13,605 nucleotides of DNA from NCBI GenBank assembly GCA_963575675.1, contig CAUYUA010000277.1, positions 1 to 13,605 on the forward strand, read 5' to 3'. The DNA is from CAUYUA01 sp963575675 (GTDB lineage: Bacteria > Pseudomonadota > Alphaproteobacteria > Azospirillales > Azospirillaceae). Numbering within the stretch: position 1 is the first letter of the stretch; each line of letters opens with the position of its first letter. A program made the position numbers and the translations under genes. The notes under the pieces are model-generated. The model saw only the letters and a list, made by a program, of their open reading frames with translations. It was not told the DNA's origin and did no database searches. This document shows, piece by piece, positions 7,878 to 13,605 of the stretch.

Positions 7878-7902
7878 GGTCCAGGGACTGTGTTCCTGGT
7901 CG
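7878..7902. repeat. Dispersed hairpin repeat, copy in left arm
   Basis: An 8-bp stem with TGT loop and one G-U pair, CCAGGGAC-TGT-GTTCCTGG, set in AGACGGGT...TCG. It recurs exactly at 8149-8173 in inverted orientation, with three changes at 2253-2277, and in a related form at 13442-13470. Confidence 0.7.
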
Positions 7903-8000
7903 CCGGGGATCATAAGGGGGGAGCGAAAGCCCCCCTTATTCGCGAAGCGATTGTCTTTTGGAATTGTTTGTTTTTATCATTCAAGCCGTTCGCATTATTT

Positions 8001-8018
8001 GTCTTTATTGTCTTTATT
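8001..8018. repeat. 9-bp tandem duplication
   Basis: GTCTTTATT occurs twice in direct succession inside the inverted-repeat element. Confidence 0.6.
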
Positions 8019-8028
8019 GATGGTCTGT

Positions 8029-8062
8029 GCTGAGATGGCTTATGGGCTGAGATGGCTTATGG
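8029..8062. repeat. Exact 17-bp tandem duplication
   Basis: GCTGAGATGGCTTATGG is present twice head to tail (8029-8045 and 8046-8062) with no mismatch, in the interior of the inverted-repeat element. It suggests a recent slippage event. Confidence 0.75.
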
Positions 8063-8148
8063 TCGGTCGGGGGCCTATATAAAACGATTCCAGAGGAGGA
8101 TCGCTTCGCGAATAAGGGGGGCTTTCGCTCCCCCCTTATGATCCCCGG

Positions 8149-8173
8149 CGACCAGGAACACAGTCCCTGGACC
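8149..8173. repeat. Dispersed hairpin repeat, copy in right arm
   Basis: Exact reverse complement of 7878-7902, as part of the 81-bp arm. Confidence 0.7.
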
Positions 8174-8287
8174 CGTCTAACCTAAAAAAATTGCTCTCTA
8201 TGTTTTTTTGTCTTGCGCTGCTCGGATGGATTTGCTATCTCCCTCTTCGTCAGACGCGGTGACGCGCCGGACGGGTTATCAAAAAAG

Positions 8288-8315
8288 TTGAAAAGAAGTT
8301 ACCTCGTTTTAGCAT
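8288..8315 (+). promoter_or_regulatory. Possible promoter of the tRNA-Leu genes
   Basis: TTGAAA (8288-8293) is followed after 16 bp by TAGCAT (8310-8315). Transcription would begin about 40 bases before the tRNA-Leu(GAG) 5' end, a normal leader length for RNase P processing. Both hexamers are imperfect. Confidence 0.35.
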
Positions 8316-8360
8316 CATTCTTTCAAGTGGTTGCTTTTGTTTGGCGTCGCTTGGTGAGAT

Positions 8361-8447
8361 GCGGTCGTGGCGGAACTGGTAGACGCGCAGCGTTGAGGTC
8401 GCTGTGGGAGAGATCCCGTGGAAGTTCGAGTCTTCTCGACCGCACCA
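8361..8447 (+). tRNA. tRNA-Leu, anticodon GAG
   Basis: An 87-base class II tRNA with encoded CCA. The acceptor stem GCGGTCG pairs with CGACCGC before ACCA. The D arm is GGCGGAACTGGTAGACGC. The anticodon loop TTGAGGT gives GAG (8395-8397), decoding CUC/CUU. The long variable arm folds as GGGA-GAGA-TCCC, and the T loop is TTCGAGT. The long variable arm and anticodon identify leucine. Confidence 0.97.
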
Positions 8448-8559
8448 AATTTCGAGCTGGTGCAAAGATTAAGAAAGTTCGAAAAAAGGATTGATGAAAG
8501 GACAAGAAAATGATACAACTCCCGCCGTCAGCGCGGTTAGGGCGTTGGATCAATTAAAA

Positions 8560-8646
8560 GCCCAGGTGGCGGAATTGGTAGACGCGCAGGTTTCAGGTAC
8601 CTGTGGCAGAAATGTCGTGGAAGTTCGAGTCTTCTCCTGGGCACCA
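8560..8646 (+). tRNA. tRNA-Leu, anticodon CAG
   Basis: An 87-base class II tRNA with encoded CCA. The acceptor stem GCCCAGG pairs with CCTGGGC. The anticodon stem CAGGT/ACCTG encloses loop TTCAGGT, so the anticodon is CAG (8594-8596), decoding CUG. The variable arm folds as GGCA-GAAA-TGTC. Its D arm and T arm are almost identical to the tRNA-Leu(GAG) 112 bases upstream, so the two may derive from a tandem duplication and may be co-transcribed. Confidence 0.97.
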
Positions 8647-8734
8647 AATTCACAGTTTTCAGTTTGTTTTAAAGAGGTTGTCTCATTACGAATTGTTGAG
8701 TGGAATGAATATCTTAAGAGATAAGAGTGAACAA

Positions 8735-8771
8735 GCCGGCCGGTGATCCTACCGCTGGCGTTTTTGTTTTT
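8735..8771 (+). terminator. Possible intrinsic terminator after the tRNA pair
   Basis: GCCGGCCGGT and ACCGCTGGC form an imperfect stem (one mismatch, one bulge) around GATCCT, followed by GTTTTTGTTTTT. It ends one base before the RNase D ribosome site, so it could attenuate read-through from the tRNA genes into RNase D. Confidence 0.45.
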
Positions 8772-8781
8772 GGAGGTCGGC

Positions 8782-9393
8782 ATGCCGATTGACCTGCATG
8801 ACGGCGATCTGCCCGAACATCTGGTTTGGGGGGACAGCGTCGCCATCGATACCGAAACGATGGGGCTTAATCCTCACCGAGATCGTTTGTGTCTTGTACA
8901 GCTCTCGGCTGGAGACGGCGCGGGCCATATCGTGCAAATTAAACTTGGTCACGCTCATGCGCCTAATCTTTGTCGTTTGTTGACGGATAGAAACGTCACG
9001 AAGATATTTCACTTCGCCCGGTTCGATCTGGCGATTCTCTACAAGACGTTCGGGGTGACGTGCGGTCCTGTTTATTGCACGAAAGTGGCGTCACGGCTTG
9101 TGCGCACCTACACCGATCGCCATGGCCTGAAAGAATTATGCAAAGAACTGTTGGGCGTTGATCTTTCCAAACAGCAACAATCCTCCGATTGGGGCGCCGC
9201 CGAGCTTACGCCCGAGCAGTTGAAATACGCCGCCAGCGATGTGTTGCACTTGCACGAACTGCGGAAGCGATTGGATGTGATGTTGGAGAGGGAAGGTCGC
9301 CAGGATTTGGCGAAGGCGTGTTTTGATTTTCTTCCGGCTCGCGCTGTTTTGGACTTATGTGGATGGGTGACGCCCGATATTTTGGATCACTAG
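8782..9393 (+). CDS. rnd: Ribonuclease D-type 3'-5' exonuclease
   Basis: A DEDDy-family exonuclease that trims 3' ends of tRNA precursors and other small RNAs in the cytoplasm. All catalytic residues are present in the 203-residue protein: Exo I IDTETMGL (Asp23, Glu25), Exo II FHFARFDLAIL (Asp82) and Exo III YAASDVLHLHEL (Tyr149, Asp153). The metal-binding acidic set is therefore complete. It lacks the C-terminal HRDC domains of E. coli RNase D; such short forms are usual in alphaproteobacteria. ATG 8782 is chosen because GGAGG lies five bases upstream. The frame opens 13 codons earlier, but that part overlaps the terminator-like hairpin. It follows two tRNA-Leu genes, which suits a tRNA-processing enzyme, although the link may be chance. 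Confidence 0.93.
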   Translation: MPIDLHDGDLPEHLVWGDSVAIDTETMGLNPHRDRLCLVQLSAGDGAGHIVQIKLGHAHAPNLCRLLTDRNVTKIFHFARFDLAILYKTFGVTCGPVYCTKVASRLVRTYTDRHGLKELCKELLGVDLSKQQQSSDWGAAELTPEQLKYAASDVLHLHELRKRLDVMLEREGRQDLAKACFDFLPARAVLDLCGWVTPDILDH

Positions 9394-9439
9394 GCGTGAA
9401 GAGCTGCGGGCCGTTGGGTTTTTAAAGAAATGAATGTCG

Positions 9440-9478
9440 GGAGGGAGAAGAGGGGGAGTTTTTCTCTTGAGTCCCTCC
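9440..9478. other. Stem-loop between RNase D and the kinase gene
   Basis: GGAGGGA pairs with TCCCTCC (7 bp), and inside it AAGAG pairs with CTCTT (5 bp) around an 11-base loop. No T-run follows, so it is not a clear terminator on the plus strand. Confidence 0.4.
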
Positions 9479-9479
9479 G

Positions 9480-9505
9480 GTCAGGGAGCGCTCAGTCAGG
9501 GAGCG
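9480..9505. repeat. 11-bp direct repeat in the kinase leader
   Basis: GTCAGGGAGCG occurs at 9480-9490 and 9495-9505, separated by CTCA. The 15-bp period is not a whole number of helical turns. The function is unknown. Confidence 0.5.
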
Positions 9506-9583
9506 TGCTTGGAACTCGGAATGGTCTGTTCTTTTTAGTGGATTGGGTGGGTTGTTTTCCCGGCTCTCCAGTGCGGGAGTCTG

Positions 9584-9602
9584 CCTCCTAACCCATCGGA
9601 GG
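9584..9602 (+). promoter_or_regulatory. Ribosome site inside a small hairpin
   Basis: The Shine-Dalgarno sequence GGAGG (9598-9602) lies eight bases before GTG 9611, fixing the kinase start. CCTCC at 9584-9588 is its exact complement, with a 9-base loop between, so the leader RNA could mask its own ribosome site. Confidence 0.45.
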
Positions 9603-9610
9603 TCGTCAGC

Positions 9611-12600
9611 GTGTTTCGGAATCTACGACTGATCGTTCGATTGATCATCGGGTTCGGCATGATGCTGGCGCCGACCGTGGTTTTCGGAGTTCTCGCCGTG
9701 TCGGGGATTGAGAGAATCGCCGACTTGACCGATGAGATGTATCTTTACCCCTTGACGGTTCTCGACTCATTGGGCGAGGTCAAGGCGCGGTTGATCGCGA
9801 TCCATCGGGATATGAAAGGAATCGCGCTTTCAGAAGCGTCGTCCGACATTGACCGCTTAGCGGCCTCAGTTGCGGGCAACGAAGCAATCGCTTTGGAGCG
9901 TCTGGCTTCCGTGCGAGAGCGTTATCAAGGCCCGCGCGAAGACGTTGCTGGAGCGCGGCGGCTTTTGGCGGAATGGGCGTCGTATCGCGATCAGACATTG
10001 ACGCTTTTCCGCGCCGGGCGTCGTGAAGAGGCGGTTGAGCGGGTGCGCGGCGGCGGGGCGGAGTATGCGCGCCAGGCCGAAGAATTATTGTCGCGAATTA
10101 GCGATGTTGCGCGGTGGAACGCCGCGCAGTTCCGAGACGAATCGCGTCAGCGTCAAAATTACATCGTGCGTCGCATGTGGTTGATGGTGGCTGCGTGCGG
10201 TTTGTTGGGATTGGGGGTGGCGTTGCTCATTACGATGAGCATCACTCGTCCAATGATTATTTTACGTCGGGCGATGATTCGATTGTCGGAAGGACGGTTC
10301 GACTCGGATATTCCTTTCGTGGAGGAAAAAAGCGAAATCGGCGACATCGCCCGCACCGTGCGCGTCTTTCAAGAGGCTGTGCGGCGGTTGGAGCAACGGC
10401 GCTGGATCAAAAGCACTGTCGCGACGTTGGCCATGCAGATGCATCGCGCCGAAACAATTCACGAATTCGCCGAAATTGTGATCGAGGGCGTGGCTGAGCG
10501 GATGGAGGCCGGGCGCGGCGCCTTCTATGTGGCCGAGCGTGAATTATACGGGCTGCGGCTGGAAGGCGCCTACGGCTTCCAGAGCGGGAGCGACTCGTTG
10601 CGTCAGAGGATTGCGCTGGGTGAAGGAGTGGTTGGGCAATGCGCTCTTTCGAAAAGCATCATCACGCTTTCCGATCTGCCCGGGCGGTACTTTATGGTGA
10701 CGTCCGGGCTGGGGGAGGCGACTCCGGCGACTCTGATCGTGGCTCCGGTGGTTGGCCGAAACGGCGTCGGCGGCGTGATCGAACTGGGTGTTTTTCGCCC
10801 TCTCAGTGAAAGTCAGCGCGAGGCTTTGGAAGAGGCGTTGCCCGTGATCGCGCTGAATCTGGAGGTTCTGGAGCGCAACCTGGAAACCCGTAGTTTGCTG
10901 GAAGAAACGCAACGTCAGGCGGTCGCCTTGCAGGCGTCCGAAGAAGAGTTGCGGGCTCAGAGCGAGGAAATTCACGCAGGCAATGAAATTTTGCGGCGTA
11001 AAAACCAGCAGCTTCAAGAACAGGCGGAGGAGCTTCGGATTTCCGAAGAGGAGCTGAAAATTCAGAGCGAGGCGCTGCGCGCCGCCAATGCGGCTTTGAC
11101 CGATAAATCAAAGGCTTTGGAGGCGTCTCAACGTGAGGCTGAGCAAAAGGCGGTGGCGCTGGAGCAGGTCAATCGTTATAAATCGGAATTTTTGGCTAAT
11201 ATGTCGCATGAGCTGCGCACTCCCCTCAACAGCTTGCTGATTTTGGCGCGTTCGCTGTCGGAAAACGAAGAGCGGAATTTGACCGGCGACCAAGTTGAAT
11301 CGGCGCAGATGATTTACGAGAGCGGAGGGCAGCTCTTACGCTTGATCAACGACATTCTCGACCTTTCGAAAATCGAGGCCGGGAAAATGACCGTCATTCA
11401 GGAAATCGTGGAGCTGAGCTGTTTCGGAACCACTCTGGAGCGGCGTTTTCGCCGCATGGCCGAATCGAAAGGGTTGGGGTGGTCGGTCGAGGTGGCGTCC
11501 GACGCGCCGCTGCTTCTGACGGATTATGGAAAGCTGGAGCAGATACTCACCAACTTGATCGGAAATGCAATAAAGTTCACCGATCAGGGTGAGGTCTCGA
11601 TCCGAATTGAGCCTGTCGCTTTAGGCGGCGCAATGGTGGAAGACGACGCGCCTCATGGCGGAGAGGAAACGTCGAAAGGCGGCGGTTTGCTTTGTATGCC
11701 GAACGAGGCGATTCGGCGTGTGGCGGCAACGTCGGGGAGCTTAGGGGTGATGGCCTTTCGTGTGGCCGACTCCGGAATCGGCATTCCTCAAGACATGATC
11801 AACCGCATCTTCTTGGCCTTCGAGCAAGTGGATGGCGGTGTTAGTCGTCGATTCGGCGGCACGGGCTTAGGGCTGACCATTGCGTGGAAATTAGCTGAAA
11901 AATTGGGCGGAGTCCTGACGGTTCAAAGCGCGCTCGGCCAAGGCAGCGTTTTTGAGCTTTTTATGCCGATTCTTCCGACGTCGGATATCCTTACCGTCAG
12001 TCGGCGTCGCGTCGGACGAATCGGCGGCGATTGCGCGCAAGAAGCGGTTGTTTCTCCATTTTCCGCGCCGTCGCCTTCTCCGGTTGTTCCGGTTTTCTCG
12101 TCGCCGCTCTTGTCGAACGTCGTTTCTGATTCCGCTTCGGCGTTGGACGATCGCGACTCGCTCTTGGGCGGCGGGACGGCGATCTTGATTATTGAAGGCG
12201 ATTCGGAGGTGGCGCAGGCAATCGCCGGAGTGGCGCGCAAAAAAGGCTTTATGCGATTGATCGCCTCGTCTGGAGCGGAAGGATTGGCTTTGGCCGAACG
12301 CTATTCTCCGGTCGGAATTGTTTTGGACGTCGCTTTGCCCGACATGGACGGGTGGGCGGCTATGGCGCGTTTGAAACAAAACCCGAAAACGCGCACACGT
12401 CCGGCGCATGTGATCTCTGCGACGGAAGGGGTGACGCGCGGCGTGGAGATGGGGGCGGTGGGGGGAGGGTTAACCAAATCGCTCAACGTCGAAGACATGG
12501 AAAAATTATTGCGGGGGCTGGAGGGCGGCGCTATTCGGCGTGTGCTGGTGATTGACGAGGACCCAGAATCTCGGCGCGCGATCGCCGATTTGGCGACGGT

Positions 12601-13411
12601 CAGCCAAGTGAGCGACGTCGCGCGAGCCGCGCGAATCGAAATTATTGCCGCCGCCGACGGCAAAGAAGCGCAAGCGCGGTTGGATGAAGACGAGCCGTTC
12701 GATTGCATGGTGTTGGACCTGCGTTGGCCCAGCGTGGGAATCTTGAAAATTTTGGAGCGTGCGGCGATTGATCGCGGGCGGTCTCCTCTGCCTGTGGTGA
12801 TCTATTCCGGAACGGACCTGTCGGAGATGGACCTGGCGCGGTTGCGGGAGTTTGTTGATGGTTTTGCGGCCAAACGAACCCTAAGCAGCGAACGTTCTTC
12901 CTCTGATCGTCTGCTGGATGAGGTCACTCTTTTTTTGCACACGGTGCAAGCTCAGCTTGGACAACCTCGAATCGGGCTTTCCGGAGGGAGCGTGGGCCTT
13001 TTGCCGTCGCAAGCGCGTCAACCGGCGTTCGTCGGCAAGACGGTGTTGGTGGTGGATGACGATATGCGAAATGCGTTTGCTTTGTCGCGTGCGCTGCGGA
13101 GTCGGGGCTTTAATGTCCGCATGGCTGAAAATGGCGCGAAGGCGTTGGCGCAATTGGATGAAAACGCCGACATCAATGCGGTGTTGATGGATATTATGAT
13201 GCCGGGCATGAATGGTTATGATGCAATTTGCGCGATTCGACGACAAGAGGCGTTCCGGTCTTTGCCGATATTGGCTTTGACGGCGAAAGCGATGGCGGGG
13301 GACAGAGAAAAGTGTTTGGAGGTGGGGGCGAATGATTATCTATCGAAGCCGGTGAATTTGGATCAAATGTTTAATTTGCTGGGGCGATTGTTGTTTGAAA
13401 ATCAGTCGTGA
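9611..13411 (+). CDS. Hybrid sensor histidine kinase with HAMP, GAF and three receiver domains
   Basis: A 1266-residue inner-membrane signalling kinase. Transmembrane helices lie at about 8-31 and 189-211, enclosing a helical periplasmic sensor of about 155 residues. Then come HAMP (about 209-262), GAF (about 275-420), a Glu/Gln-rich coiled coil (about 422-520) and HisKA with phospho-His533 in SHELRTP. The ATPase domain has the N box NLIGNAIKFTD (from 648), DSGIGIP (720-726) and GGTGLGL (749-755). Between the N box and DSGIGIP is an insert of about 40 residues. Three receivers follow. REC1 (about 857-968) has the weak acidic pair EGD, Asp906 and Lys956. REC2 (about 977-1090) has DED, Asp1036 and Lys1088 but little else. 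REC3 (about 1144-1260) is fully canonical, with DDD (1149-1151), Asp1194, Thr1224 and Lys1246. The signal and output partner are not shown. GTG start, GGAGG ribosome site. Confidence 0.95.
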   Translation: MFRNLRLIVRLIIGFGMMLAPTVVFGVLAVSGIERIADLTDEMYLYPLTVLDSLGEVKARLIAIHRDMKGIALSEASSDIDRLAASVAGNEAIALERLASVRERYQGPREDVAGARRLLAEWASYRDQTLTLFRAGRREEAVERVRGGGAEYARQAEELLSRISDVARWNAAQFRDESRQRQNYIVRRMWLMVAACGLLGLGVALLITMSITRPMIILRRAMIRLSEGRFDSDIPFVEEKSEIGDIARTVRVFQEAVRRLEQRRWIKSTVATLAMQMHRAETIHEFAEIVIEGVAERMEAGRGAFYVAERELYGLRLEGAYGFQSGSDSLRQRIALGEGVVGQCALSKSIITLSDLPGRYFMVTSGLGEATPATLIVAPVVGRNGVGGVIELGVFRPLSESQREALEEALPVIALNLEVLERNLETRSLLEETQRQAVALQASEEELRAQSEEIHAGNEILRRKNQQLQEQAEELRISEEELKIQSEALRAANAALTDKSKALEASQREAEQKAVALEQVNRYKSEFLANMSHELRTPLNSLLILARSLSENEERNLTGDQVESAQMIYESGGQLLRLINDILDLSKIEAGKMTVIQEIVELSCFGTTLERRFRRMAESKGLGWSVEVASDAPLLLTDYGKLEQILTNLIGNAIKFTDQGEVSIRIEPVALGGAMVEDDAPHGGEETSKGGGLLCMPNEAIRRVAATSGSLGVMAFRVADSGIGIPQDMINRIFLAFEQVDGGVSRRFGGTGLGLTIAWKLAEKLGGVLTVQSALGQGSVFELFMPILPTSDILTVSRRRVGRIGGDCAQEAVVSPFSAPSPSPVVPVFSSPLLSNVVSDSASALDDRDSLLGGGTAILIIEGDSEVAQAIAGVARKKGFMRLIASSGAEGLALAERYSPVGIVLDVALPDMDGWAAMARLKQNPKTRTRPAHVISATEGVTRGVEMGAVGGGLTKSLNVEDMEKLLRGLEGGAIRRVLVIDEDPESRRAIADLATVSQVSDVARAARIEIIAAADGKEAQARLDEDEPFDCMVLDLRWPSVGILKILERAAIDRGRSPLPVVIYSGTDLSEMDLARLREFVDGFAAKRTLSSERSSSDRLLDEVTLFLHTVQAQLGQPRIGLSGGSVGLLPSQARQPAFVGKTVLVVDDDMRNAFALSRALRSRGFNVRMAENGAKALAQLDENADINAVLMDIMMPGMNGYDAICAIRRQEAFRSLPILALTAKAMAGDREKCLEVGANDYLSKPVNLDQMFNLLGRLLFENQS

Positions 13412-13441
13412 AAGTTTTTGGAATCCACAAAAGAGCTAAAA

Positions 13442-13470
13442 AGACGGGTTCCAAGGGCAGCCCTTGGTCG
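13442..13470. repeat. Dispersed hairpin repeat, fourth copy
   Basis: AGACGGGTTCCAAGGGC is followed by A and GCCCTTGG, forming a perfect 8-bp stem. It shares AGACGGGT and GGTCG flanks with the copies at 7873-7902, but the stem sequence differs while pairing is kept. Confidence 0.6.
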
Positions 13471-13513
13471 GAGGGGAATTGGTCCTCACCGATGCTTGGT
13501 CTGTGTTTTTTTT
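13451..13513 (+). terminator. Possible terminator of the kinase gene
   Basis: Two hairpins (13451-13467, and TCGG-AGG/CCT-CCGA with a two-base bulge at 13468-13492) precede eight consecutive T residues (13506-13513). The T-run is 13 bases past the second stem, so it is not a textbook intrinsic terminator. Confidence 0.3.
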
Positions 13514-13555
13514 AGTTTTCTGTGTTTGTGGATTCCAAACATAAGGACAACGGCG

Positions 13556-13605
13556 ATGACGCCTTGTCGAAGAATTCTCCTCTCTTTGGCCATCGGCGGT
13601 TTGGG
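13556..13605 (+). CDS. Start of an exported or membrane protein, cut by the window edge
   Basis: ATG at 13556 has AAGGA eight bases upstream. The first residues, MTPCRRILLSLAIGGL, show two arginines followed by a hydrophobic core, as in a signal peptide or membrane anchor. Only 16 codons are present, so the family cannot be named. The inverted-repeat element separates it from the kinase gene, so it probably has its own transcription or depends on read-through. Confidence 0.6.
   Translation, partial: MTPCRRILLSLAIGGL

Larger units (their letters stand above)
7871..8180. mobile_element. 310-bp element bounded by perfect 81-bp inverted repeats
   Basis: Bases 7871-7951 and 8100-8180 are exact reverse complements over all 81 bases; identity stops abruptly on both sides. 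Each arm contains three smaller palindromes. They are CCAGGGAC-TGT-GTTCCTGG (7881-7899), a 10-bp stem ATAAGGGGGG/CCCCCCTTAT with an 8-base loop (7912-7939), and TTCGCGAA (7939-7946). The 148-bp interior has no gene but contains two exact tandem duplications. Perfect arm identity implies recent formation, strong selection or gene conversion. It could be a non-autonomous mobile element, or two inverted copies of a dispersed intergenic repeat. As RNA it would fold into one very long hairpin, which might end transcription in both directions between rodZ and the tRNA genes. Confidence 0.75.
13417..13539. repeat. 123-bp element with 15-bp inverted-repeat ends
   Basis: TTTGGAATCCACAAA at 13417-13431 is exactly complementary to 13525-13539. 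Further inward, the CTAAAAA of the left arm and TTTTTAG of the right arm also correspond, with a gap. The interior holds a member of the dispersed hairpin family and a T8 run. It begins five bases after the kinase stop codon and ends 16 bases before the next start codon. It may be a small mobile element or a structured transcript end. Confidence 0.6.

Noticed and set aside
7837..8082. 81-codon frame running through the left arm of the inverted-repeat element
   Set aside because: It begins immediately after the rodZ stop at a non-ATG codon and crosses hairpins and tandem repeats; it has no protein-like features.
8418..8646. tRNA 3' ends as phage attachment sites
   Set aside because: The shared stretch at the 3' parts of the two tRNA genes is explained by tRNA homology, and no integrase or phage gene is present.
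8250..8846. Several minus-strand reading frames over the tRNA genes
   Set aside because: Their peptides (REDSNFHG, EKTRTSTG types) are the familiar antisense translations of tRNA-Leu genes and are not proteins.
1..13605. CRISPR array, defence island or biosynthetic cluster
   Set aside because: There are no regularly spaced repeats and no associated genes; all identified genes are housekeeping or signalling genes.

Overview
The window looks like chromosomal DNA of an alphaproteobacterium, most likely Rhodospirillales-like. The signs are a DUF4159 protein with a BatA-type N-terminus, a GAF-containing nitrogen-PTS enzyme I (PtsP), a RodZ-type HTH/DUF4115 protein with a long Pro/Ser/Gly linker, a short RNase D without HRDC domains, and dispersed 'GACGGGTCCAGGG' hairpin repeats. 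I recall such repeats from that order, but no search was run. The order-level placement is inference.

Layout: (1) 1-2166, minus strand: most of a large membrane protein (BatA-like N-terminus, vWA-like and amidotransferase-like regions, start of DUF4159) that runs off the left edge. (2) 2167-2925: an AT-rich, gene-poor stretch with twin 20-bp direct repeats, a degenerate hairpin repeat and a 119-bp MITE-like element. (3) 2926-3894 minus miaA, divergent from ptsP (plus, to 6310), with a short palindrome between them. (4) 6589-7836 plus: rodZ-like gene. (5) 7837-8360: non-coding, dominated by a 310-bp element with perfect 81-bp inverted repeats. (6) 8361-8646: two tRNA-Leu genes (GAG and CAG anticodons). 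(7) 8782-9393: RNase D. (8) 9611-13411: a 1266-residue hybrid histidine kinase with three receiver domains. (9) 13417-13539: a small inverted-repeat-bounded element. (10) 13556 to the right edge: the start of another gene with a signal-peptide-like N-terminus.

Functionally the genes are housekeeping or regulatory: tRNA modification (MiaA), tRNA supply and probably 3'-end trimming (tRNA-Leu, RNase D), nitrogen-PTS phosphorelay (PtsP), cell shape (RodZ) and two-component signalling. No antiviral, secretion or biosynthetic system is visible. The unusual content is in the intergenic DNA. One hairpin motif recurs at several places, with base changes in two copies that partly preserve pairing. In one place it forms the end of a near-palindromic 310-bp element next to the tRNA genes.
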